DNA of 64,000 nt from CAXXOK01 sp963675655 (lineage in GTDB: Bacteria; Bacillota; Clostridia; Christensenellales; Aristaeellaceae), in the NCBI GenBank assembly GCA_963675655.1, contig OY776489.1:3162001-3226000 (forward strand), in the 5' to 3' direction. Made by a program: the position numbers and the translations under genes. The notes under the pieces were generated by a model that worked only from the letters and a program-made list of their open reading frames with translations, was not told the DNA's origin and did not search any database. Below are positions 23,972 to 32,500 of this stretch, in pieces (within the stretch, counting starts at the first letter, position 1; every line of letters starts with the position of its first letter).

Positions 23972-24397
23972 TTAACGCGCTCTAAGTTGTGAAATCACCC
24001 AAGGCATATAGTTTGCCAATTCATCCGCTGTTTTTCGATATACCGTAAGTGACCCACCAAACGGATCGCTGATTGGCGGATGAAACGCAATAACGTGCGC
24101 GTTTGGATAGCGCCTTCTTATTTCAGCCGCATAGGAATCGCCCATTGTAACAATCAGTTGAGCCGAACGTACACGCTCAGCGGTTAAAACGCTTGCCGTG
24201 TGACGTGCAAGGCTTAACCCGCGTTCCCGCATGACTTGAAAAGCGCCGGCACTGGCCGCGTCACCTTCCCGTGCATAGAGTCCGGCAGATTCTGCGCGAT
24301 ACCCAAGCCCATTGCGATCGCAATACGCGTGGAACAGGCATTCCGCCATTGGACTGCGACAGGTATTGCCGCTGCAAACAAACAATACGTCCGCCAT
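23972..24397 (-). CDS. ywlE: Low-molecular-weight protein phosphatase, probable protein-arginine phosphatase
   Basis: 141 residues. The P-loop at the N-terminus is CSGNTCRS (Cys-x5-Arg), and the catalytic aspartate is in ISDPFGG. In YwlE a Thr in the P-loop (CTGNTCRS) is associated with arginine-phosphate specificity, where tyrosine phosphatases have Ile; this protein has Thr. It would reverse protein-arginine phosphorylation in the cytoplasm. It follows the sua5 gene by 24 nt, the same neighbourhood as ywlE in Bacillus. No arginine kinase gene is in the window. Confidence 0.88.
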   Translation of the reverse strand: MADVLFVCSGNTCRSPMAECLFHAYCDRNGLGYRAESAGLYAREGDAASAGAFQVMRERGLSLARHTASVLTAERVRSAQLIVTMGDSYAAEIRRRYPNAHVIAFHPPISDPFGGSLTVYRKTADELANYMPWVISQLRAR

Positions 24398-24421
24398 GCT
24401 CGTCTCCTTTCGGTAGTGCCT

Positions 24422-25456
24422 CTATACTTCTTCCACGTGGAAGGCCGCCGCGCGATACATGCGGTTCATAATCGCCAGCCCAATCCCCTCCGTCGTGACC
24501 GCCTCGCAAAGGATCACCTGCACCTGCTCTTCATCCATCCGCCGAAGTGCCGCAAATAATTCATGTGCCAGCGACTCCGGTTTTTGCAAGGTTCCAATGG
24601 TTTGAGTATAGCATCCCGGGTACCAGTTCAAATGCTCTTCCGGCGTTAAAATGCAGGCTTTTTCACCGCGTTTCTGTGCCTTGTGGTATAACCGCAGGCA
24701 GGCGCTGCGTACGTTTTCCGGCTTACCCTTTAGCAGCGTCAGTTGCCCTTTGGGCGCATAATGCTTGTACATCATACCGGGGCTTACTGCTTTTTCTCCC
24801 TTTTCCAAGGGACGCATCACACTGCCTGCAACATCCACTTGTGGTAATACCGTAAGCAGCATTTCCCGGGTAATACCGCCCGGCCGGACAATCACCGGCA
24901 CTTCACCGGTAATGTCCAGCACTGTACTTTCCAAACCCACATCACATGCACCGCCATCGAGGATAAGCGGTATTCGCCCATTCATATCATCCAGCACATG
25001 CTGTGCGGTTGTCGGGCTGGGGCGACCGCTCAGATTAGCGCTTGGCGCCGCAACAGGCACGCGGCATGCCGCCAACAAACGCTTTGCTACCGGATGGCTA
25101 GGAAGCCGAATCGCCACACTGGACAGCCCCGCATTGGTTACATCCGGAATGATCGGCTTTTTAGGTAAAAGTAATGTCAACGGGCCGGGCCAAAAGGCGT
25201 CCATTAAGCGTTTCGCCCTGTCATCGATTTTACATAGCGGTTCGGCTGCTTCTGGGCTTGCCACATGCACAATTAACGGATTATCGCTCGGACGGCCTTT
25301 CGCCAGATATATCTTCCCTACCGCCTGCTCATCCAACGCGTTTGCCCCTAGCCCGTACACTGTTTCCGTTGGGAATGCAACCAATTCTCCGTTTTGCAGC
25401 AGCCGCGCCGCTTCTGCAATTGCGTCTTCCGTAGGCGCAAGCAATTTCGTTTGCAT
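24422..25456 (-). CDS. ywlC: L-threonylcarbamoyladenylate synthase (Sua5 type)
   Basis: 344 residues. The N-terminal YrdC domain has GELVAFPTETVYGLGANALD, KIYLAKGRPSDNPLIVH and VAAPSANLSGRPSPT, the substrate pocket motifs. The C-terminal Sua5 domain (about residues 225-344) follows the SPGMMYKHYAP linker. It makes threonylcarbamoyl-AMP for t6A tRNA modification. It starts 1 nt after the prfA stop, in the prmC-prfA-sua5 order typical of Bacillota. Confidence 0.95.
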   Translation of the reverse strand: MQTKLLAPTEDAIAEAARLLQNGELVAFPTETVYGLGANALDEQAVGKIYLAKGRPSDNPLIVHVASPEAAEPLCKIDDRAKRLMDAFWPGPLTLLLPKKPIIPDVTNAGLSSVAIRLPSHPVAKRLLAACRVPVAAPSANLSGRPSPTTAQHVLDDMNGRIPLILDGGACDVGLESTVLDITGEVPVIVRPGGITREMLLTVLPQVDVAGSVMRPLEKGEKAVSPGMMYKHYAPKGQLTLLKGKPENVRSACLRLYHKAQKRGEKACILTPEEHLNWYPGCYTQTIGTLQKPESLAHELFAALRRMDEEQVQVILCEAVTTEGIGLAIMNRMYRAAAFHVEEV

Positions 25457-25457
25457 A

Positions 25458-26525
25458 TTATGCCTGCTCTCCCAATGTCTTCAGCTTTTCCGCTTGTTCT
25501 GCCAGCGTTAAAGCTTCCAGCAGTTCATCCAAATCGCCGTCCATAATCTCATCGATCCGGTAGAGCGTAAGCCCGATCCGGTGATCCGTTACACGGCCTT
25601 GCGGAAAATTGTAGGTACGGATGCGCTCGCTCCTGTCACCCGTGCCAATTTGCCCACGACGGTTTGCCGCATAAGCAGCATCCTTTTCTTCCCGCATTTT
25701 CTGATACAAGCGGCTTTTAAGTACCAGCATTGCCTTGGCACGGTTCTTAATCTGGCTTTTTTCATCCTGACAGGTAACCACCAAACCGGTTGGCAGGTGA
25801 GTAATACGTACCGCGCTATCGGTTGTATTAATGCACTGCCCGCCGTGTCCGGTGGAACGGTATACATCGATACGCAAATCATTCGGGTCAATGTTGATTT
25901 CCACATCTTCCGCTTCCGGCAGTACCGCAACCGTGCATGTGCTGGTATGGATACGCCCGGACGCTTCGGTGCTGGGTACCCGCTGTACACGGTGGACGCC
26001 GCTTTCATATTTCAGCCTGCTGAAAACCCCAGCGCCGCGTATGTTAAAAACTGCTTCCTTTACCCCGCCCAGTTCCGTCATATTGTAACTGACCGGTTCC
26101 AGCTTAAAACGGTTGCGCTCCGCGTACCGTGTATACATACGCAGCAGAAGCGCGCCAAAAAGCGCAGCTTCATCACCGCCCGCTCCCTGGCGGATTTCCA
26201 TTACCACATTGCGGTCGTCATCCGGGTCTTTCGGCAACAACAATAGTTTTAATTCCTGTTCCTGCTGCTGCCGGGTTTCCGACAGCTCTTCCAGTTCCTC
26301 GCGTGCCATATCAGCCATATCCGGCTGTTGCAGCAATAATTTTGCTTCCTCAATCTGCTTAAGTGTATCCTGATACGTATGGTACGCCAGTACCGCAGGT
26401 TCCAGCGATGCATGTTCTTTGAGCAGCTTTTGGTAATTATTCGTATCGGCAATAATCTCCGGCTGAATCATTGCCTCTGTAAGCTCCTGATAGCGACCAA
26501 TCATCCAATCAAACTTTTCGAACAT
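25458..26525 (-). CDS. prfA: Peptide chain release factor 1
   Basis: 355 residues from the ATG at 26525, which has AAGGAGAAG upstream; an in-frame start at 26546 overlaps that site. The GGQ motif (STGHGGQCINTTDSAVR) triggers peptide release, and the stop-recognition region has PSTEASGRIHTSTCTV. It reads UAA and UAG. The methyltransferase that modifies its GGQ glutamine is encoded just upstream. Confidence 0.97.
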   Translation of the reverse strand: MFEKFDWMIGRYQELTEAMIQPEIIADTNNYQKLLKEHASLEPAVLAYHTYQDTLKQIEEAKLLLQQPDMADMAREELEELSETRQQQEQELKLLLLPKDPDDDRNVVMEIRQGAGGDEAALFGALLLRMYTRYAERNRFKLEPVSYNMTELGGVKEAVFNIRGAGVFSRLKYESGVHRVQRVPSTEASGRIHTSTCTVAVLPEAEDVEINIDPNDLRIDVYRSTGHGGQCINTTDSAVRITHLPTGLVVTCQDEKSQIKNRAKAMLVLKSRLYQKMREEKDAAYAANRRGQIGTGDRSERIRTYNFPQGRVTDHRIGLTLYRIDEIMDGDLDELLEALTLAEQAEKLKTLGEQA

Positions 26526-26578
26526 AATTACTTCTCCTTCGTCCAATTAACATTATACCCTTTTGGCCTCAAGAAAAG

Positions 26579-27427
26579 CTATGTCGGAAAAGCCTCGAAA
26601 CGCGCAGTCACAAAACGTTCTTTCCCATATAAATCCTTATGAGCACAGATATTTGAAAAGCATCCGGTATCCTGCAGCAAATGCATTACCGCCTCCGCTT
26701 GTTCTTCGCCGATTTCCACCATCAGCATTCCTTGCGCATTCAAATAGAAAGGGGTTTCATTTGCCAGCCTCCGATAAAAGTTCAATCCGTCTGCACCGCC
26801 ATCCAACGCCAGACGCGGTTCCAGCATTACCTCTGGCTGTAGGTAGTCGCAAACCGTGCTTTGCACATAAGGCGGATTGGAGAGGATGATATCAAATTTC
26901 TCTCCCTGCACAGGGTTAAGCAGATCACCCTGCAAAAAACGAATCACCGCGTTGTTATTTTCCGCGTTTTCGCGCGCTACCACAAGCGCATCTGCGCTTA
27001 TATCCACAGCGGTAACCTCTGCGGTGTTATATTCTTTTTGAATGGTAATGGCAATCGCGCCGCTGCCTGTGCATACATCCAGCACACGCGCAGTGGTATA
27101 GTCCGGCAATGCCCGCAGTGCCAATTCGCAGAGCATCTCCGTTTCCTGCCGCGGAATCAGCACTCTTTCATCCACATGAATCGGATAACCAAAAAAGCAT
27201 CGCTCTCCCAGCAGATATTGCAGGGGCTTCCGCTGGGCGCGCAAAAGCAGGAGGGAACGAAATTGCTCCTCCTGTTGCTCTGTCAACGCCTGCAATGCAT
27301 CCAGCCTCAGCATCATCGGCGGTTTATGGGTAACATGTTCCAGCAGCGCCATAGTATCCGGCAAGGGATCAGGTACGTGCCGCAGTTGTGTTTCCCCCAG
27401 TTGTATTGCTTGTTTAATCGTCAACAT
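26579..27427 (-). CDS. prmC: Release factor glutamine methyltransferase
   Basis: 282 residues. The N-terminal helical domain (residues 1-75) is followed by a SAM-binding methyltransferase with VLDVCTGSGAIAI and the NPPY motif (LSNPPYVQS). It methylates the GGQ glutamine of release factors 1 and 2. It begins immediately after the DUF1385 stop and lies 53 nt before prfA. Confidence 0.96.
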   Translation of the reverse strand: MLTIKQAIQLGETQLRHVPDPLPDTMALLEHVTHKPPMMLRLDALQALTEQQEEQFRSLLLLRAQRKPLQYLLGERCFFGYPIHVDERVLIPRQETEMLCELALRALPDYTTARVLDVCTGSGAIAITIQKEYNTAEVTAVDISADALVVARENAENNNAVIRFLQGDLLNPVQGEKFDIILSNPPYVQSTVCDYLQPEVMLEPRLALDGGADGLNFYRRLANETPFYLNAQGMLMVEIGEEQAEAVMHLLQDTGCFSNICAHKDLYGKERFVTARFEAFPT

Positions 27428-28585
27428 TCATTCACACGCAGCCGTTAGCGGTTGGGAAGTCTCCTGCGAAGCAATCCCCTGCTCAGCCTCGCTTTGTGTT
27501 TCAGTTCCCATTCCCGCTACGGCTTCACGGTCCGTTTTTTGCTCTTCTTCTGCTTGATTATCAGCCGGTTTTTCCGGTTGATAGGCTGGATCGCTTTCCG
27601 CATAGCTATGTAGTATCGCCCAGCCTTCCGGCGTACGTTTGGCATGTGCGGGCATACCATACAGGGCAACATTCATAGCAACAATCGCGCACTCCGTCTG
27701 CTCCATGCTGGGTTTACGCGTAGTAAGGCGTTGCAATTGCAGCCCCGGCCATCGCAGTACCCGGGCAATACGACTTTCGCTGTGAGCCAGCCCCTTTAGC
27801 GCTTCGTAGCTGACTCCAGCCACCACAGGCAGAAGCGCCAGACGGCTAAGCAAGCGCCAGATAAACACATTCCCCTGATACCCAACCAGCGTAAATAAAA
27901 TGATCGAGATCACAAACACCAGCAGTAAAAAGCTGGTTCCGCAGCGTGGATGCAGCGTGGTAAACCGGCTTGCATTCTGCGGCGTCAGTGGCAAATTGTG
28001 CTCATGACAATACACTGTTTGATGCTCCGCGCCGTGATATTCAAACGTTCTGTGTACGTCCGGCACCAGTGCGCAAAAAAGAATATAACCTACTAAAATG
28101 CCGATACGCAACACACCGCTAAGCAGGTTAATCAACCAGCTCATACCGCCGTCAGGCCAAATCCCCTTTAGCAGCTTTGCAAATAGCTCCGGCAATACGA
28201 AGAACAACCCTATAGATAATACTACCGCTAGCATAATAGCGGTAGCCATGACGGTTTTATCAATCCCTTTGCCCAACTTTTTACTAAGCCAGCGTTCAAG
28301 CTTGGTGGGCTCGTCATCCAAAATCCCCAGCATATCCGTGCTTTGCTGCAAGGTATTCATACCCATTGAAAGCATGGTAAACAGGCTCACCGCCCCGCGA
28401 ATAAACGGCCACCCCATCCAGGCGTGCTTTTCGGTCGGGCTGTGAAATGCTTTATATTGAACTACAATGGTATGGTTAGGTCTGCGTACGGCAACGGCAA
28501 TCGCTTTTGGCGCTTTCATCATGACGCCTTCCATAACCGCCTGGCCGCCAATATCCACCCGTTTACACGCTTGTTTCTTGCTCAT
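27428..28585 (-). CDS. DUF1385 membrane protein
   Basis: 385 residues. The N-terminus VDIGGQAVMEGVMMKAP is the DUF1385 signature; EYHGAEHQTVYCHEHNLPLT and LHPRCGTSFLLLV are further conserved blocks with His and Cys that may bind metal. About four transmembrane helices. The C-terminal 60 residues are charged and low complexity. Function is unknown, but genes of this family usually sit before prmC-prfA, as here. Confidence 0.92.
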   Translation of the reverse strand: MSKKQACKRVDIGGQAVMEGVMMKAPKAIAVAVRRPNHTIVVQYKAFHSPTEKHAWMGWPFIRGAVSLFTMLSMGMNTLQQSTDMLGILDDEPTKLERWLSKKLGKGIDKTVMATAIMLAVVLSIGLFFVLPELFAKLLKGIWPDGGMSWLINLLSGVLRIGILVGYILFCALVPDVHRTFEYHGAEHQTVYCHEHNLPLTPQNASRFTTLHPRCGTSFLLLVFVISIILFTLVGYQGNVFIWRLLSRLALLPVVAGVSYEALKGLAHSESRIARVLRWPGLQLQRLTTRKPSMEQTECAIVAMNVALYGMPAHAKRTPEGWAILHSYAESDPAYQPEKPADNQAEEEQKTDREAVAGMGTETQSEAEQGIASQETSQPLTAACE

Positions 28586-28667
28586 GGGTCTGGTTCCTCT
28601 CCGCCTATAGTATAGGTAAGAACTGGTTTCGACATTGCAAAGGGTTCTCCTGCCTGCCGCAAAGACC

Positions 28668-29615
28668 CTAAAACTCCATCTTCAAGCTTCTCCGGAATAA
28701 TCCGTCGATACTCTCGCGCACATCCGCACCATGGTAGAGCACATCATACACAGCCCGGCTGATCGGCAGTTCTACGCCGGTTTCCCGCTCCAAATCCATT
28801 AACGCCTTCACCGTGTAGTAGCCCTCTGCCAGCTCTGTATAGGGCTGTCCGGTTGCTACGCATTCACCGTAGCGCCTGTTATGGCTGTATGGGGAAAAAA
28901 CGGTCGCTTCATAATCCCCCAAATGGCAAAGCCCATATGCGCTTAACTCATTACCCCCTAAGGCGGCAATCAATCTGGCAACTTCACGCGTACCGCGACT
29001 CATTAATGCGCCTTTTAAGGTGCCAAGGCCCATACCGTCCAGAATCCCCGCAGCAATCCCTACAACATTCTTTGCAGCTGCACCGATTTCGTTGCCGATC
29101 ATATCCCGTCCGTAGTAAAAGCGGATCAGATCTCCGGAAAACGCATCCACTAGTTCGGATTTTAAGGCTTCATCCTCGCTGTCGATCACCATACAGTTGG
29201 GTACGCCTCTTGTAAACTCCTGTACATGTCCGGGCCCAAGCCACACTGCAACCGGCTGGCTTCCTCCCAATTCTTCGGCAACAATCCGGCTTAAACGCTT
29301 ACCTGTGCCTACCTCCAGCCCCTTCATACATAAAACCAATGGTTTGCCCGCTATATACGCCGCCTGCGAGCGGAGCAGTGCACGCAGGTTCTGCGAGCCA
29401 ATCGAAATTAGCACGACGTCCGCATCGCCAGCAAGCACTGTTGTCAACTTTACCGTACCCGGTAAGGAAAGTAGATCATTCTTCCGGGTTTCCATAAACA
29501 TACGCATATGCTGTGAGTTTTCCCGCCCATACAGCTGCACATCATGACCGAGACGATCCAAATACCATGCTAAAAAAGACCCCCAACGGCCGCAGCCGAT
29601 CACCATTACACGCAT
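28668..29615 (-). CDS. gpsA: NAD(P)-dependent glycerol-3-phosphate dehydrogenase
   Basis: 315 residues. The dinucleotide-binding loop is VIGCGRWGSFLAWYL. The catalytic lysine lies in GAAAKNVVGIAAGILDG, and the C-terminal domain has the LCHLGDYEATVFS region. It makes sn-glycerol-3-phosphate for phospholipids. The start at 29615 has GGGAGGG 6 nt upstream; the ATG two codons earlier is too close to it. The product is somewhat shorter than usual (about 330-340). Confidence 0.93.
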   Translation of the reverse strand: MRVMVIGCGRWGSFLAWYLDRLGHDVQLYGRENSQHMRMFMETRKNDLLSLPGTVKLTTVLAGDADVVLISIGSQNLRALLRSQAAYIAGKPLVLCMKGLEVGTGKRLSRIVAEELGGSQPVAVWLGPGHVQEFTRGVPNCMVIDSEDEALKSELVDAFSGDLIRFYYGRDMIGNEIGAAAKNVVGIAAGILDGMGLGTLKGALMSRGTREVARLIAALGGNELSAYGLCHLGDYEATVFSPYSHNRRYGECVATGQPYTELAEGYYTVKALMDLERETGVELPISRAVYDVLYHGADVRESIDGLFRRSLKMEF

Positions 29616-29735
29616 GTCCATCCCTCCCGTGCGCTATCATAGCATAAGCAGCCTTTTGCCGCAACCCGCCGCCGGATTACCCCTATAAAACACATTGGAA
29701 ATATAATTTCTTCGCTGGTTAATCCATGGATTTTA

Positions 29736-29765
29736 TTGACGATGCACCTGTAAACATAGTATGAT
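29736..29765 (+). promoter_or_regulatory. Promoter of the HerA/DUF853 ATPase gene
   Basis: TTGACG (29736-29741), 18-nt spacer, TATGAT (29760-29765), 30 nt before the start codon. Confidence 0.7.
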
Positions 29766-29794
29766 TACATTACCACAAATTGGAGGTTATCTAT

Positions 29795-31687
29795 ATGTTA
29801 ACAGACGGCAAAATCTGGGTTGGCACAGGAGAACAGCAACCGTTGTTTCTGCTACCGGGTATGGCAAACCGCCACGGCCTTATTGCGGGCGCTACCGGAA
29901 CCGGGAAAACCGTTACATTAAAAGTAATAGCGGAAGGTTTTTCCGCCATGGGTGTCCCCGTGTTTCTCAGTGATATTAAGGGCGATCTGAGCGGAATGGT
30001 TAAAATGGGTACGAACTCCGATAAAATCGCTTCACGCCTGATGGCTACGGGTGTTGACCACTTTAAGTTTGAAACGTTCCCGACCGAGTTTTGGGATGTA
30101 TACGGCGAGCAGGGGCATCCGGTACGGACTACGGTAAGTGAAATGGGGCCGCTGTTGCTGGCTCGTATGCTCAACCTGAATGAAACGCAAGCGGGTGTGC
30201 TAAACATTTTGTTCCGGGTTGCGGACGATGAGGGCATGTTGCTGCTGGATATCAAGGATATTAAAGCGATGCTTACGTATGTCGGCGAGAATGCCGGCCG
30301 CTACACCCTAAATTACGGCAACGTAAGCAAGGCGTCTATTGGTGCAATTCAGCGCGCTCTTGCTGTATTGGAAGATCAGGGCGGCGATCACTTCTTCGGC
30401 GAACCTGCACTGGACATAACCGATTGGATGCGGCAGGATGAAGAAGGGCGCGGCGTGATTAACGTGCTCGCTTGTGATAAACTATTTTTAAATCCCCTAA
30501 TGTATTCTACTTTCCTTTTATGGATGCTCAGCGAGTTGTATGAGACGCTTCCCGAACAGGGCGATTCTGACAAGCCCCGCATCGTGTTCTTCTTTGACGA
30601 GGCGCACCTGCTGTTTGACGACTGTGAAAAGCAGCTGATGGATAAAATTGAACAGGTCGTCCGCCTAATTCGCAGCAAGGGCGTTGGCGTATACTTTATT
30701 ACACAAAATCCGACCGATGTACCCATGACCATTCTTGGCCAGTTGGGAAACCGCGTACAGCATGCGCTACGCGCCTATACACCGCTGGATCAGAAAGCCG
30801 TTAAGGTCGCTGCACAAACCTTCCGCGCCAATCCCGCTTTTGATACGGAAGAAGCCATTACGCAGCTGAAAACCGGCGAAGCGCTGATCTCCTTCCTTGA
30901 TGAGCACGGTGCGCCTTCCATTGTCAGCCGTGCGACGATTCTGCCTCCGCAAAGCTATATTGGCGCGATTGATGAATCGTTACGAAAGACATTTATTGAA
31001 ACCGGCGCTTTTAATGGCGTTTATGAAGAGGTGGTAGACCGCGACAGCGCCTACGAGTATTTGGCTGCCGCATTGAATTTAGGCCGCCAGAGCGCGCCAA
31101 TAGCGCCTTTGCAACGCGCCGCTGCGCCACAAATGGCAAGCACGCAGCAGCCGCAAATTTCGCCTGTTCGTGCTGCGCCACCCGCGACAACCTTTATGGT
31201 GTTTGACCCGGCATCCAACAGCTATGTAGCCAAGACATTGGATACGTTATCCCCACTGCCGACCGAAGCAGCCGCCGCACCCGCACCTGTTGCACAGCCC
31301 CAAACCGTGATGCAAAACGTGTTGATGCTTGACCCTGTGACCGGCCAGTATGTACAAAAACAAATGAACATGATGCTGGACACCACCACTGGACAATATG
31401 TGCCCGTAATGAGTGAAGCAGAAACCAAAGCAACTGAAAAAGCGCGTAAAGAAGCTGAAGCCGAAAATCTTAAGCAGGAAAAGGCCGCCGCCAAAGCTGC
31501 AAAAGAAGCCGAAGCCCAAGCGCGCCGGGAAAAGATGGATGCTTTGCGGGACGAACGCGCCCAGCGCGCCCGGAAAAACGACAGCGTAATCGGCCGTGTA
31601 ACCAATACCGCCATCAGCACCGCGACTCGTACCGTCGTTAACCAACTCACCCGCGGTTTAATGGGTAGCTTAACCAAGTGGAAATAA
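29795..31687 (+). CDS. DUF853 (YjgR-like) HerA/FtsK-type ATPase with repeat-bearing tail
   Basis: 630 residues. Walker A is AGATGTGKTVTLK and Walker B is PRIVFFFDEAHLLF, with YFITQNPTDVPMTILGQLGN and HALRAYTPLDQKAVK typical of DUF853, a family of HerA-related P-loop ATPases of unknown role. After about residue 440 comes a tail not usual in the family: a proline/alanine linker, then short repeats (FDPASNSYVAK, LDPVTGQYVQK, LDTTTGQYVPV), then an alanine/lysine/glutamate coiled coil and a basic C-terminus. The start has GGAGG 8 nt upstream. Monocistronic with its own promoter and terminator. Confidence 0.88.
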   Translation: MLTDGKIWVGTGEQQPLFLLPGMANRHGLIAGATGTGKTVTLKVIAEGFSAMGVPVFLSDIKGDLSGMVKMGTNSDKIASRLMATGVDHFKFETFPTEFWDVYGEQGHPVRTTVSEMGPLLLARMLNLNETQAGVLNILFRVADDEGMLLLDIKDIKAMLTYVGENAGRYTLNYGNVSKASIGAIQRALAVLEDQGGDHFFGEPALDITDWMRQDEEGRGVINVLACDKLFLNPLMYSTFLLWMLSELYETLPEQGDSDKPRIVFFFDEAHLLFDDCEKQLMDKIEQVVRLIRSKGVGVYFITQNPTDVPMTILGQLGNRVQHALRAYTPLDQKAVKVAAQTFRANPAFDTEEAITQLKTGEALISFLDEHGAPSIVSRATILPPQSYIGAIDESLRKTFIETGAFNGVYEEVVDRDSAYEYLAAALNLGRQSAPIAPLQRAAAPQMASTQQPQISPVRAAPPATTFMVFDPASNSYVAKTLDTLSPLPTEAAAAPAPVAQPQTVMQNVLMLDPVTGQYVQKQMNMMLDTTTGQYVPVMSEAETKATEKARKEAEAENLKQEKAAAKAAKEAEAQARREKMDALRDERAQRARKNDSVIGRVTNTAISTATRTVVNQLTRGLMGSLTKWK

Positions 31688-31708
31688 CTTAAACAATGAA
31701 CAAACCAC

Positions 31709-31755
31709 ATACGGGCCGGAGTTCAAACTCCGGCCCGTATCGCTTTTCTTTATTT
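31709..31755. terminator. Terminator between the ATPase and flavin reductase genes
   Basis: Perfect 15-bp stem (ATACGGGCCGGAGTT at 31709-31723 with its complement at 31726-31740) and a 2-nt loop, followed by CGCTTTTCTTTATTTTTT. It can serve both convergent genes. Confidence 0.9.
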
Positions 31756-32427
31756 TTTCCCGGGGCGCCTGCCCCTTTGTACCTTCTCTCTACTTGTCGT
31801 CAAATGGGGCAATCTGCGCTTAAGCGCTTCCTCGCTTGCAATGGAATAACCAAAAAAGCCAATTGGCTTGCTAGTCGCCTGATACTTGCCATGGACAAAC
31901 GTTACTAAATCCAGTGCTTCTTCGTCAATACCGCCGTTATTTTGCATATAGCGCTGCTGCACGCATACATCAATAATTTCGGCAATGATTAAATCATGGC
32001 TGCCCAGCGCGAGTGTATTGCGCACTTTACAGCTCAGGTAAACAGGCGCCTGCCCAACTGCGGGCGCAGCGTTTAACGCTTTAGGCGCTACGGGTGTAAG
32101 CCCGAGGGTATGGAACTTATCCACATTACGGCCGCTGGTTACGCCGCAATAATCCATCGCTTTACACAGTGCTTGATTCACAAGGTTTACTGTGAATTCG
32201 CCCGTGCGTTCAATCAGTCCGCGGCTGTATCGCTCCGGCCGGATAGCGATACTGAGCATCGGCGGTTTAGTACAGCAAATACCAGCCCACGCAACTGTAA
32301 TCAGGTTTGGAGCCGCCCCTTCACCCCTGTGCCATCCATCATCTTGTGCACAGCCTACTAAAACCGTAGGGATCGGCGCAAGGAAGGTCGTCGCTCCAAT
32401 GGAAATAAACTCGTTTTGTGCTTGCAT
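31750..32427 (-). CDS. Flavin reductase-like FMN-binding protein (flavoredoxin type)
   Basis: 225 residues. PNLITVAWAGICCTKPPMLSIAI and RYSRGLIERTGEFTVNLV are the FMN-binding hallmarks of the flavoredoxin/flavin reductase family. YCGVTSGRNVDKF follows. It probably carries electrons via FMN; partner unknown. The C-terminus ends in a basic tail KVQRGRRPGKK. The start at 32427 has AAGGGG 8 nt upstream; a GTG three codons earlier is less suited. Confidence 0.85.
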   Translation of the reverse strand: MQAQNEFISIGATTFLAPIPTVLVGCAQDDGWHRGEGAAPNLITVAWAGICCTKPPMLSIAIRPERYSRGLIERTGEFTVNLVNQALCKAMDYCGVTSGRNVDKFHTLGLTPVAPKALNAAPAVGQAPVYLSCKVRNTLALGSHDLIIAEIIDVCVQQRYMQNNGGIDEEALDLVTFVHGKYQATSKPIGFFGYSIASEEALKRRLPHLTTSREKVQRGRRPGKK

Positions 32428-32500
32428 TACATACACCCCTTGTTCACGCTGCTACATCCGTGTACAATAGTTTTACCGTTTCGGATTAGGAGGGATTCAT

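Noticed and set aside
31709..31740. Mobile-element inverted repeat
   Set aside because: The palindrome sits between convergent genes and is followed by a T-rich tract, which fits a terminator; no transposase or target duplication is near.
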